Below, in pieces: positions 1-10,845 of a stretch of 64,000 nt of DNA. Within the stretch, counting starts at the first letter, position 1, and each line of letters starts with the position of its first letter. This DNA comes from Hydrotaea diabolus. Lineage: Eukaryota > Arthropoda > Insecta > Diptera > Muscidae. The notes beneath the pieces were generated by a model that saw only the letters and a list, made by a program, of their open reading frames with translations, was not told the origin of the DNA and ran no database searches. The position numbers and the translations under genes are program-made. The stretch is from positions 90,247,232-90,311,231 of the forward strand of contig OY740716.1 in NCBI GenBank assembly GCA_963513945.1, written 5' to 3'.

Positions 1-989
1 TCGGCGATTTTCCTTTTTTAATGGCTCTGAAAGGTCTCTTAAAAACCTTTCAACAAGCCCAAAAAAAATAACCGACCACTGGTTCTGAACTTAACAATAT
101 TAGACCAGCACCCTCCGACCACCAATCCGAAAATTTTAAAACCGCTGCCATTTTGCCCTCTGGCATTTTCGGGCATGGTTGTAGATGGACATATTTTCAT
201 AAAATGAGGAATACGCTTGAAAAATTTGTGCAGTCGTGATTGAATCAATGTATATTTGAAGACATTACTACAATTACTGTTCCGGTTGCCTAGTGCCTGT
301 TCACTATATTTTGCAAGTTCAGCAGCTTAGGTCAACCATAAGACACATGATCACGATCGAATTAAATACTCGTGTGTGGCTTTTACAATGGTAGTAAGTC
401 ATCAGGATATCTTTTCTACAAAAATCCACACGAAACCGCCAAAGTCATCACTGCTTATCTGCTGGATATTGTAGTTTTTCGATATCTTCTCAAATTGATA
501 TGCTGGTGCACGAACAAATTGTAAACTTTAATCGGGCAGAGCCGCCTATATGATATTTCAGACCAATCAACTTTGCAAAAGCTCGTTAGGTCTACCGAAA
601 TTTGAGATTGTATATTAGACTTCCAGGACACTTTCACATGGTTATTGATCTATGCGAAATTTGAGAATGATCGGACTGCATATGAATCACCTAAAGCGGC
701 TGGGCCTCTAATCGAAAGGGGTCTTTCTGTGGGACGTGTATCAAAACATAAACCGATATCGTCCAATTTAAACAGAGTTGGTTACTGATCGCGTAGAACC
801 ATCAACGCGAAATGTAAGCAACATTGCTAGGACCCCTAATTAGGAGGGAGCTATATTAAAACACCGAGAAGGTCGAGATCGGCAACCTGCACTTTGATGA
901 CAAAAAGCATCGGCATTAAGTTATAATATCTTGTTCCTCAGTATGGTGTAGGCTAAAAAATACTTAAAATATTTTCTAAATGTGGTATT
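1..989. other. No recognised gene or repeat
   Basis: AT-rich sequence with only short open frames in all six readings. No splice-bounded exon, transposase motif or terminal repeat was recognised. A 69-codon open frame on the minus strand (39-248) has no family signature and is probably chance. It could be part of the large intron of the PTB gene further right or intergenic. Confidence 0.5.
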
Positions 990-1816
990 ATATAATCCAT
1001 CGAGATGTATTTTTTCAGAACAAAAAAAATATAAAAAATCAAATCAAGTGTGGAATCATTATTGGTAATTTGAAAGGACATTTTATGGATTTATTTTTTG
1101 AATATAATTTCCTTCAAATGTTGGCCGCAACTACTCCTCAGAGTTTCCATTCTGAGGGTCCAATTTTGGATGACTCGGTCGAGCATGTCGACCGATATGG
1201 CTTTAATGACACATGTAATGTTGGCTTCAAAAACCTGAATTGTAGCTGGTTTGTTAGCATTGACTTTGGATTTTACGTAACCCCAAAGAAAAATGTCTAA
1301 AGGTGTGATATCACTCGATCTAAGCGGACAACTTACCAGTCCAAAACGTAAAATTAGCTGCTTTTCGAAATGACCTCTAAATAGATCCATTGTTTGAGTA
1401 GCTGTTGGGCGAGTGGCACCGTTCTTTTGAAACCAAGTGTCGTCAAGATTACAGGCTTCAATTTCAGGTAGCATAACGATCGATATCAAGGCGCGATAGT
1501 GATTTTCTCTGGGTATAATGTCATCTCTTGAACCTCTTGCTCTTCAGTCCAAATATGGCAATTTTGTTTATTGAATTTGCCGTTGAGCCAGAAATGGGCC
1601 TCATCACTTAACAAAATTTTGGTCGAAAACAGCACATCTTCCCGTTCCTCACCGAACGCTCATTTCCATAATACAGCTGCCAACATTTAAAGGAAACTGT
1701 TTTCAAAAAATAAATGCCATAAAATGTCCTTTTAAATTGCCAATAACGATTCCACACTTGATTTGAATTTTTATATTTTTGTTTGTTCTGAAAAAATACC
1801 TCTAGATGGATCACCC
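990..1816 (-). mobile_element. Tc1/mariner-superfamily element, rearranged copy A
   Basis: An 827 bp element. The right end reads GGATCACCC followed by TA, the expected Tc1/mariner target dinucleotide; the left end is the diverged inverse. The two ends match as inverted repeats for about 140 bp (roughly 990-1130 against 1678-1816), far longer than the usual 20-30 bp. The inner part of the left arm duplicates the last transposase codons and 3' UTR. The N-terminal DNA-binding half of the transposase is missing. Copies at 26057, 33650 and 37565 have the same architecture, so the rearrangement predates their spread. It is non-autonomous. Confidence 0.85.
1091..1640 (-). pseudogene. Transposase C-terminal half, Tc1/mariner superfamily
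   Basis: The open frame 1489-1091 carries the second catalytic block as FQKNGAT, where the family has FQQDGAT, so the catalytic Asp is changed to Asn. The third block, DITPLDIFLWGYVKSKV, is intact. The C-terminal tail (WTLRMETLRSSCGQHLKE) is typical of this insect transposase family. Upstream, 1490-1640 still reads as the domain around SDEAHFWLNG but in other frames. The DNA-binding N-terminus is absent. The copy is dead. Confidence 0.85.
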
Positions 1817-1818
1817 TA

Positions 1819-2281
1819 AATAATACTCGACACCGGAAACGGTTTCATTTTTAATATATAAATATATACAAATATAGACTCCTTATGTCTCCAATCAATA
1901 TTTTAGGGTATAAAAACTAAGTTGTTTACATTGTGGCGCTTGTGAGATCAATGGATGTAAAAACAACAAACTTTTTTAACATAATTTATTTGTTTTTTTG
2001 TAGATTATTCTTTTCGTCTTAACGATCAGTTGTTCAGATGAGAAATCTTCGTATGTGTGTAAGTTAAGACCGCTCTTGTGAGGAAATCGGTTCATTTGCC
2101 AAGATGGGTGCAGAGGTTCTTATCTAAATATTCGCTCAGAAGACAACGTGGAAGCTGTGTCGACTCATCGCCTTTCCGGCCAATTGGGTATACCACGAAC
2201 AACACCTTTTTTTGTCAGATCACGTATGAGTCGTGTTATGCTGTCATGTGATTTTTGTTTAGTATTGTTTGGCATTTCATC
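1819..2281. other. No recognised gene
   Basis: AT-rich spacer between two Tc1/mariner copies. The part from about 2100 may belong to the 5' end of the following element, but no inverted copy of that element's right terminus was found here. A short open frame at 2148-2330 has no family signature. Confidence 0.4.
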
Positions 2282-3250
2282 ATGGAAAGACTTGCGCCTG
2301 AACAACGTTTACAAATCTTTCACGTTCTGAGAGGAATGTGTTTCGTGCACTTCGTTCAACTTATGTGCACTTCGTTCAAACTACTGAGCGTACTATTCGC
2401 AACACCATCACCCATCTTGGGACCAAGCATTTATTATTGGATAACCGAATAGACCATATCCAGCACGCAGTGAAGAAAATGCAGCGGTCGTAGCTAAGAG
2501 TGTACACCAAGACCGTGGAGAGTCGATTCGGCTTGTGCAAGAACTGAAGCCGCCCGACGTTCACAAGCGGCATTGCTTCGTCTATGGGCTCTTGAAAAGT
2601 TCCCAGAAGATCCGACGTTTTCGAGCCTAATTTTGTGCCCATTTCTGGCTCAATGGGTGTCTCAATAAGCAAAATTGCCGCATTTGGGATGATTTGTGGG
2701 CTGGTGGAATCATCGGTCTATATTTCTTCAAGAATGATGCCGGCGAGCACGTAACCTTCAATGGCGACCGTTGTTATCGTGACATGATAACCGACTTTTT
2801 GATGCCTGAAATTAAAGCTCGTGATCTCGGCGACAATTGGTTTCAACAGGACGGCGCCACTTCCCACACATCGCATCAATCAATGGATTTATTGAGAGAA
2901 CTCTTCGGTGAGCTGATAATTACACGTTTTGGGCCGGTCGATTGGCAACCAAGATCATGTTATATCACACCGTTAGACTTTTTCCTGTGGGGTTATAGTA
3001 AAAGTCTAAAGGGTAAAGGATAGGGTAAAGTCTAAAGTTTATGCGGACAAACCCGCTTTGAGTCAGGCCTTGGAGCAAAACATCACGCGTGTTATTTGCC
3101 AGTTACCAGTCACCGAAAATTGGACTCACCATTTGATAGACATAATCTTCAAAAAATAAATGCCAACGAATGTTCTTTCACATGATAATAAACATCCCCA
3201 TTAATTTAAATTTTCTTCTTTAAAAAGGTAGGGAACTTCGAAATGGATCA
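2282..3250 (+). mobile_element. Tc1/mariner-superfamily element B with decayed transposase
   Basis: The transposase begins at 2282 with MERLAPEQRLQI, the usual start of this insect family, then drifts between frames with several deletions. The block FQQDGAT with catalytic Asp and the block YITPLDFFLWGY lie in an open frame at 2694-3023. Residues between the HTH region and LWAGGIIG are reduced to fragments such as NKQNCRIW. The right end is near 3250 (TIR-like GGGAACTTCG then ATGGATCACG). The left terminus was not found. Unlike copies A, F, H and I it keeps the N-terminal part, so it belongs to a different lineage of the same superfamily. Confidence 0.8.
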
Positions 3251-4847
3251 CGCGTTCATTGCTGTGCCGCCATAAGATACTCGAAGTACGTTTATAAATA
3301 AGAGCGTTTTTGTGAACTGTTTTTCTCTGGACAATCGTGAAATAGAGATGTTAGGTTTTTGGTAGCAGCGATTCACTCAATGATTATACTTACATATTTG
3401 TATATACTTATATACAGTATATAACTGGTTTCATTTCGATAATACTTAGTTAGCATTGAAAACTTATACTCGTATATGAATAATAATCCAGAATTTACAT
3501 AGAATTTGTATTTGAAATTCCCCACAATTTGATTTATTCCGTTATGTGATATCCAATAAAACAAGATTATCTCTCCGTCAAAACAACTGAAGAATTGATA
3601 TGTATAAACATGTTTGTTTTTTTTATTTTTTATTGACACCTTACTATGATCACATCGGTCATATGAAGCATCGCATGCATATTTAATTTTCAATGTCGGC
3701 ATAGTGCCTGATAGCTGCAACGCAGTCGAGCTAATATTCCGACTTTTAGTCATTACTGCAATTCGCGCTTTGTTAAATGCGAGTGACTGAATACTCGATG
3801 CAAATGTAGGTGAATCCACAGTAGGGTGAACGGAAAACCGGCACTGAAGATACAAATAATAGTCAGAGCGCCCTGACATTTAGTATACGAGTATGAACGA
3901 ACATCAGAATTATAGCGCAGGTTTTGCATTTTTTGAACTATTGTTTTTGTGATCATGTTTGTTATGATGCAATTAGGACATTTTTTTTTGCCCTTTTATT
4001 TCGACATTTTGTTTGAGCGTTGTTTCCCGTTTGTTCAGTTTTTCAGTGGTACTCACTCGTCGATTAAACTACGCTTTAGCTTAACAAGAGTTTAAATTTT
4101 AAAAGTACATATACAGGCCTGTTTCTTTTTCCACACAAATTTTTAATTTTTGACGAAACTCAAATCGTTCGAAATACATTTTGGCTGTTCCAGTAATCGT
4201 AAGTGTGCGTTTTGTGTCGGCATTTGAAATCGCACAATTTCATTTCAAAAGTATTTCCTTCAGAAAACAAGACCAGCTGCAAAACTTCAATTTCAATTGT
4301 TTCTGGGTAAACAGAAGCAACCCAAACGATTTCGTAAATTGGTTTGCAGGTGATAGGAGAACATTAAATAATGCATGTCTCAATAAATTATTTTTTACTG
4401 TTCGCTTCACAACCCTCGAATATGTATTTTTAGAAATAAACGAGAGTAATATGATTGGTATAATTTGTTAACTGATTTATTTAATCTTACTGTGTATGCG
4501 AGTATCTTGGATATTGAATATCTCTAGTTTAACCATTAGTAAAATTAAGTTTTTTTTTTTAAATTTTAGCCATTATACGAAGTGCTTATTTATCAGTTCC
4601 TTAAATCTCCCCACTTAATATTATAACTTATTTCCACGCAAGCCGACCGGTCTATTACTATGGACGCTGCGGCGTATTTTGAAAAGAGGGCAGTGGCTCC
4701 CCATACTTTTCTGAAATACTAAGTACTTATATATTGCTTCGAAGCATATGTATACTCGTATACTGAATACAAATTAAGTCTTATATTTCTACATTAAAAG
4801 TTAATGAGATGATTAAATGATGATTAAATATTTTTAGTCACTTTCAA
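3251..4847. other. Non-coding AT-rich stretch
   Basis: No coding or transposon signature recognised. The longest frame, 168 codons on the minus strand (3879-3373), is dominated by Tyr, Ile, Ser and Lys from AT-rich DNA and resembles no family I know. Poly-T runs occur near 3986 and 4550. Confidence 0.5.
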
Positions 4848-5400
4848 ATCTGATGTTATAATCTTAAATACTTTATGAGTTCTGGTCGTTTAAATTCTTT
4901 GAGTGTATGGGCGGTGCCATGCTCCAAATTGTATCCATATATACGCTGTGACAATCTTTTGGTCCAAAACAGCATGCTGTGTAAATTTCAAGACGATCCG
5001 CCTAGTATTATGAGCTTAACGGTGCTTTTAAGCACCGCCTACTTATTCTCCGAACTGATATCTATACATACAAATAGTATACTTATATTTATGCATTATA
5101 TCGCTTCTAATATCCAAACCAAATTTCTTTACTCTTTAATAGGATATATACCAAATCCTCTTTTCCCAAATTAAACAAAGAGTTTTGGTCGATTAAAGCT
5201 TTTGGATGTTAGTGCCAGTATCAGGTCCCTTTGTAAATGCAGATCCTTATACAGTCTACGACAATTTCTTAGCCCACAATAGCATATTGTGTTTATTTTA
5301 AGACGATATGCCAATAATTATGTGCATAACACCGCCTTTATAAAAGGGACACAGCCCACTTTCCCTTCGAACTCATTTCGTAATAACAATAGTATATTAG
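4848..5400. repeat. Dispersed non-coding repeat, two tandem diverged copies
   Basis: The segments 4848-5110 and 5205-5400 resemble each other and 7290-7560. Shared landmarks are TTATGAGTTCTGGTC, GTATCCATAT followed by a CTGTGACAAT-like stretch, and TTCAAGACGATC about 130 bp further on. A related short piece lies near 34580-34700. No reading frame or terminal repeat is evident, so the element class is unknown. Confidence 0.55.
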
Positions 5401-5964
5401 ATATATATTATCGGATATCTTGTACAAATTTAAGTGCTTATAAACGGGATATGCTTTTATAAAAACTCGGTTATATGCATCGAAAGTGCTAATAGCAATT
5501 ACTCGTTTTGTTGCATAGATGGTGCAAACAAAAATTTTATTTTAAAACAAAAAAAAACATAAATAAAACTTAATTGCTGAACCTTTAAAAACTTTTCAAA
5601 TTCTCCAGTTTAGTTTTTTTTTTGAGATCAGTGCACATAATTTCGTAAGTAAATTAACATATTTATTAGTAAATTATATTTTACGTTAAGTTAATTTGTT
5701 TTAGTTCTAAAGTCATTTGCCATTACAAATATTTATGTAAATGCTACCAATTGCAAACTTATTATGCTATTATTTTCTCAATTATACTAAAAGAAAAGAC
5801 TTATAGCTTTCGAACGATATATATTTTATATATGAAAGTTTGAGAATTACTCGTATGTGTGTAATTTTCCGACACACACTCGTTTTTTAATTTTTTTGCC
5901 ACTTTAGCGATTTTTAAATAAGGGAACTTTAATTTAATTAAAAAATACGGCCTATCTAAGGAGT
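5401..5964. other. No recognised feature
   Basis: AT-rich, with poly-A and poly-T runs. Neither coding sequence nor a recognisable repeat boundary was seen. Confidence 0.4.
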
Positions 5965-6252
5965 AACTCACTTAAGTCCCACAAAATCTCTATAAGGAAC
6001 AAGGGGAAACTTCTCTCAAATCAGTAAGCTATGCACGATATAATTGTTGTACTCACTGACCGGAACCTAGCATTTACCACCGTCTCCGACGGCTAATGAA
6101 TTTTTTAGAATAGTTTTAATATGGTTTTGAGGTTATTTATTCACTTACTCCTAAATTTGCCGGCATTATCGAAGTTGAAACCCGCCGCAGAAAATTTGTT
6201 AGTTGAAGCTCGGCTTAGTCGTGCACACTAACCATCACACCACGACGGCCCA
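5965..6252 (-). repeat. tRNA-derived SINE, copy 1
   Basis: Read on the minus strand from 6252, it begins GGGCCGTCGTGG and has an A-box-like TGGTGTGATGGTTAG. The B-box region is partly lost (GCTTCAAC). The body is shared with the copies at 18960 and 61025: the CGGCGGGTTTC block, and near the 3' end the complement of AACAAGGGGAAACTTCTC. The head-to-tail length of about 290 bp is typical of a SINE. The internal boxes indicate a tRNA-derived polymerase III promoter. Parent tRNA not determined. Confidence 0.7.
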
Positions 6253-7289
6253 CAATATTAAAAGTTTTGTAAAAGTTTTTTTTTGGCAAACCACATTCAA
6301 CCCTTCAACTTGAAAATGCTTACTTGAGCGTTTTGTTAATTCAGAAGCTTTTAGATAAACTTTAAAGTGAGCCGTAATATCCCAAAATAATTTTTATTAA
6401 TTTTTTTTCTTTACATCGCTTTTAAATTGCTGCCATTTCTTTGCTAAACTGTCATAGGATATCTGGGAATAAGTCCAATCTGATAGTACGTTTGTTTTTC
6501 AGAACCTAACCTTCAATAGATTCAAAGGGGTGGCCCATACACCGTTTCACTTGCAATGGAACAGTTTTCGTACAGATTTTTATAACTGATGAACATTTCT
6601 AACTGTGCATACACACTAAGAAAAACTTAGTTGGAAATCGCTTGGAACTACAATGATTCGGTTGCAAAAGAGGCATTTCGGTTGCTATCATCAAATGTTT
6701 ATTACGTATCGTACGTAATGGATATTCGGTTCGAAATACTGCATGATGATAAATATTATCATCGTACAGCACTAAACAACTTACTGAGCGGTTATACCAA
6801 TGAAAGGCGAAAAGGGTTGTTAGTTGCTAAAGCTGGTGGTTGTGGCAACCAATAGTTTTGCAAACATTTTTTTGATGTAACCAATTAAAAATAAAGACAA
6901 AAACGGGTTGTTAAATGGAATTTATTTAAAAATAAAATAATTCGACTGTTAAGCCAATCGATTAATCACATTTTTTCCAGTAAAAATCATCCATATCTCT
7001 TCCACTTTTTCCTCGTCATGACTTTAATTGTGAACGCAAACAATTTTTTTTCTATGACTTAAACAGTATTTTTTTCGTAGAACAAGTGTGGCATGTGGAT
7101 TTTCCAAAAATTCTCTCATTCGGTTTGCAAAAATAATTCGGTTGTAGCAACGAATCTGTTCTCTGTCTGCATAAAAGACTCCGTTGCACGTAAACGAAAT
7201 GCATATACAAAAAAAAACTTTTTGGGTATTTTAGACGTCAAAAATGATTTAAGTGGGGTGCATATAGTAGTGGGGTGCGAGAATAACTA
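6253..7289. other. Unrecognised sequence with short perfect hairpins
   Basis: No gene was recognised; the 74-codon frame at 6631-6855 matches nothing known to me. Two palindromes sit close together: ATTACGTA and TACGTAAT arms around TCG (6701-6719), and GATGATA and TATCATC arms (6745-6763). Similar GGTTGC and GTTTGCAAA words recur at both ends of 6540-7150, which hints at an undefined small transposon. Confidence 0.4.
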
Positions 7290-7560
7290 ATCTGATGTTC
7301 CTAACTCGTATAGTTTATGAGTTCTGGTCTGATCTTTAAAAGTTTTTTGTTATTTCGAATATTTGTAAAACCGTATCCATTTATAGTCTGTAACAATACA
7401 CTCCACAGTCTCTTAAAATATGCTGGTCTACAGTAGCATACTGTTTACACTTCAAGACGATCGGCCTATAATTATCGACCTTAAGGAACTTTTAAAAAAA
7501 GGGGCTGGGTCCGCCTTCTTCTCCCTCAAACCTATTTCTTTACGCACTAATGGTACACAT
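7290..7560. repeat. Dispersed non-coding repeat, third copy
   Basis: Matches 4848-5110 through TTATGAGTTCTGGTC, GTATCCATTTATAGTCTG, AGCATACTGTTTACAC and TTCAAGACGATCGGCCTA in the same order and spacing. Directly after it, another partial start of the same repeat (GATGTTCCTAACTC, near 7574) appears. No coding capacity. Confidence 0.55.
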
Positions 7561-7667
7561 TTTATAACTTTTAGATGTTCCTAACTCTTATGGTTAATAA
7601 ATTATAGGCGGTGCCACTCCCCTTAGTAAACATGTATTAGAGTGAAACACTTGCATAGTCCACAGTA

Positions 7668-8030
7668 CGAGGGCGGTTCGGAAAGTTCTTAGCCTATCAA
7701 TGAAAGAGAATAGTTAGTTTTTCAAAAATATTTTTATTTTTCAATATAATACCCTGAATCTTTAATACACTTAGTCCAATGCTTATCTAGCAATTCTATC
7801 CCTTGATTTAAATAGTTTTCCTCAAGATCTTCAAAATAGTGGTTTACAACTGTAATTGCATCTTCATTTGAGGTAAAACGCTTGCCTGCAAGGAATTTTT
7901 TTAGATTTCGAAACAGGTAAAAGTCACTCGGAGCTAAATCAGGAGAATAAGGTGGGTGGTCAAGCAACTCGTACTTTAATTCGTTGATTTTAGCCATTGT
8001 TAAAAGAGTCTTGTGCGCTGGTGCTTAGTA
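7668..8030 (-). mobile_element. Mariner, 5'-truncated
   Basis: The end at 7668 is preceded by TA and begins CGAGGGCGGTTCGGAAAG, the terminus of one mariner lineage. The minus-strand frame 7997-7734 is the C-terminal quarter of a mariner transposase: HPPYSPDLAPSDFYLF with the third catalytic Asp, then GKRFTSNEDA and WTKCIKDSGYYIEK. Homology continues upstream as APAHKTLL to about 8028, just past the second catalytic block, and stops. The remaining two thirds and the other terminus are missing. Confidence 0.9.
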
Positions 8031-9276
8031 TTCTGTTAAAAAATAAGAATACGGGTTTGTAATTATTAGCGCTACAGCGCTTTAAACAAAGTAGAATATT
8101 TTATTATGAAATCGCAAGCATGAAACCAAGCGATTTTAAATCGGAATTTTTTCCGATTTGCGATTGCCAGAGCAGGTTACAAAATCAAATTAGCGAAATT
8201 CTTGCGAATGCGGTAAGCGCAACGGGGCCAATTAATTAATAATAGATCGTTACTGGCCGGTTTTTGCGACACACGAGTCGAACAACTGCGCCCCTTTGAA
8301 GAATTAAATACGTCTTAACTAGCAGGCCCTATGTAAACCATTTTTATCCACAACAAATGTTGATTTCTTAAGTAAATACTCAAAAAGGTGTATTCTTTCC
8401 GATGTACCTTAAGTCCCTTGAAGGGACTCCCTAATTTCCTGCAACAGCATTCCCAAACAGCTTACGAACAGAAACCATTAACATGCAACATTTTCGAGTC
8501 CTTGCAATATTCGGTTGACCGCTATTAGTTCTTTCAACAGACACGCGGACTAACCGACGAACAAGGCTAGATTGTTTCAGACTTTACAACGTTTAATAAT
8601 AAATGTGTGTATAGAGTCGCCGATCAATATAAAAGTTTTGCAAACGTTTTTCGTGTTTTTTTCTTCGTGGAGGGTATACAAAAATATAAGTTACAATTCC
8701 AGGAATTACAACTATTAAAAAATAACTTCGTATTCCGCAGCATTGGCAAACGCGTAGATGCCATTAAAACATTTGTTATTGCATATTTACTGAAAACAAC
8801 AAAATCGTGTAAGTTTAAATTTATAAACGCTTTTGCGCTTCACTCGATTACAAATTATAGATGTACGTATAAGTATAAGTAATATTATAAAGTAATTATG
8901 GGCCGTCCCGGATTGCATAAGACGAAAAAAACTAATTTAAAATGAATTATACATCAAAACGATCTCTGCATGGCATGATGTATGGCTAAAATATTAAAGG
9001 CAAGTTCATATATACCAGCACAAACATTCCGGGGTAGGCATGGAGAAGCGCATGCGTGCGTGAATTGAAATTTCCGTGTTTTTCGTTAATTGTCGAGGGG
9101 AGTGTGTAAAAGACCAGTTGAAGGCGCTGACATCAGTTTGGCGAGAAAGCCGCCACAAGGTGCTCACATTAAGCGTGTTCAGATTTCATCAATTGCATTA
9201 TAGTAAAGTTGTGATAGTGGAAAATTAAATATTTGCTGGGCCTGCAACATTTGGATTTTAATATTACGACGACTGC
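8031..9276. other. No recognised gene
   Basis: The 91-codon frame at 8607-8882 is AT-driven and unrecognised. The stretch 9010-9260 is less AT-rich and has no frame longer than about 40 codons. It could be a UTR or an old repeat flanking the mariner insertion, but nothing decides this. Confidence 0.4.
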
Positions 9277-10445
9277 TATATATATTTCTGGCCTAATAAT
9301 GAAAATGCGAATATTGATCATCAAAAATGCAATTGTTTTTCAAAGTATTCTCCAGCATGATTTATAAACTTTTGCATGCGCTCAAACCAATTGTCGAAGC
9401 ACTTTTTCCACTCCGATTGAGACACTCCCAAAACATGGTTTTTTAACGCTTCAACAGCATCTTCTGGCGATAAAAATCGTTGACCACGCATTGTTTTCTT
9501 CATATGCCTGAATAAAAAGAAGTCATTGGGTGCCAAGGCAGGGCTGTACGGCGGATGACCCATAAATTCGACGTTTTGGCCGGTTAAAAAAGGCGCTGAG
9601 TTGAGCCGATGTGTGAGAGCTCGCATTGTCATGGTGCACAATGATTTGTCTTCTCTTGTTCGTTTTTCGAATTTTCCGAAAACTTTAGGAAAAAAATTGT
9701 GGTCCTACGCTACTCAAGCGAAACATTCGCCACATGACCAGTTTTGCCGAAGAAACAGGCGACCATTTGCTTCAAAGTGCTTCTTAACCGAACAACTTTC
9801 GTTGAATTTGGCTCGTCTTCGAAGACCCACACGGTCGATTGCTGTTTTATTTCGGGCCCATACGCATAGATTTATGATTCGTCAGCTGTGACGATCTTTA
9901 AACGTCTTTTGAAGCACCGCGATCGTATTTTTTCAAAATTTCTTTGCACCAATCGACACGATCCTTTTATGGCCGATTTTCAAATCGGCCAGGTGTTCAT
10001 GCAATATCGAATGTATGCTGGTGGAAGAAATGCCCAAGATGCCTCTATCTCACGGTATGTCACATGACGATCTTGCATTATCAGTTCACGCACGGCATCA
10101 AATTTCTCTGGCACAACGGCCGTGGGAAACCCTTCGTCTTCGTGCGAGCGTCGGCCACGATTGAATTCATTGAACCAGTTTTTACAGGGATGGTGCTTCA
10201 TCGCCATACAAAGACTTAAGTTCATTGATGCACTGTTGTCGTGATAATCCACGTCGAAAGTTGTGAAAAATGATCGCAAGAAAATGTTCACGACTTAATT
10301 CCATTTTTTGACAAATTGTTTTTCAAGTCACTGTAAACAACACAAATGATAGTCGTACGTCAAAACGTTCTGAGTACGTTTAAGCTAAAAAATGCCAAAC
10401 TTTCCAATGGAAATGCCAGATGGCGCCAGGCCAGAAATATATATA
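9277..10445 (-). mobile_element. Mariner, both ends present, transposase frameshifted
   Basis: A 17 bp perfect inverted repeat, TATATATATTTCTGGCC at 9277-9293 and its complement at 10429-10445, bounds 1169 bp, close to the usual 1.2-1.3 kb of mariners. The terminal TATA makes the exact TA target ambiguous by 2-4 bp. Both transposase halves are inside on the minus strand. A sibling lies at 20850-21857. It probably cannot transpose itself but keeps ends that a related transposase could recognise. Confidence 0.92.
9321..10300 (-). pseudogene. Mariner transposase, decayed
   Basis: The N-terminal part lies around 10300-9980: a start near 10300, then GDEAPSL-like remains, KNWFNEFNRGRRSHEDEG (helix-turn-helix linker typical of mariners) and VRELIMQDRHVTYREIEAS, followed by a frameshift. 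The C-terminal part at 9641-9321 has HPPYSPALAPNDFFLF with the third catalytic Asp (LAPND) kept and the conserved SPDL changed to SPAL, then RGQRFLSPEDAVEA and FDNWFERMQKFI. The middle segment, with the first catalytic Asp, is spread over several frames. At least two frameshifts; not functional. Confidence 0.85.
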
Positions 10446-10709
10446 CCAACCCTCGTATTTAAATTAAACGGGCTTATAACAAAAAATTGTGTTTCTCGGT
10501 TGCGCGTATCGAAATCGGGTTCAACTTAATGTCCTAAACAGGCTCATGCTGTAACAAATATTTGATTTATTACTTTTTTTATTACAATTTCTAGTTTTTT
10601 ATCATTTGCCTTTGATAAATTCGCCGATAACACCACTTGTTGTTTAATTCTCTTTGATCTTTTGAAAGATACGCATTGTTGCCAATATTTTCACAATATT
10701 GTTGATTAA
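10446..10709. other. No recognised feature
   Basis: Short spacer between the mariner and a SINE. No coding or repeat signature seen. Confidence 0.35.
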
Positions 10710-10845
10710 GCCGCCGCGGTGTGATGGGATTATGTAGTCCTATCATGCCAGTAAACCCAGGTTCAAATACGGGTAAAAACATCTAAAATTTGTTAGCGAC
10801 TTTACGAGTAAGACATCACAGCGCCATCTATTTAATACTATTTTC
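10710..10845 (+). repeat. tRNA-derived SINE, copy 2
   Basis: Starts GCCGCCGCGGTGTGATGGG, with the A-box-like part at 10718-10728. A B-box-like GGTTCAAATAC lies at 10760-10770, 32 bp after the A box, the spacing expected of a tRNA head. The tail GACTTTACGAGTAAGA is shared with the copy at 59505. The head also matches copies on the other strand at 6252 and 19236, showing one family with at least two tail types. Confidence 0.7.

Noticed and set aside
3373..3879. 168-codon open frame on the minus strand
   Set aside because: AT-driven composition, overlaps another frame, no domain, no credible splice or start context.
9980..10219. 91-codon plus-strand frame over the mariner
   Set aside because: Antisense reading of the transposase gene.
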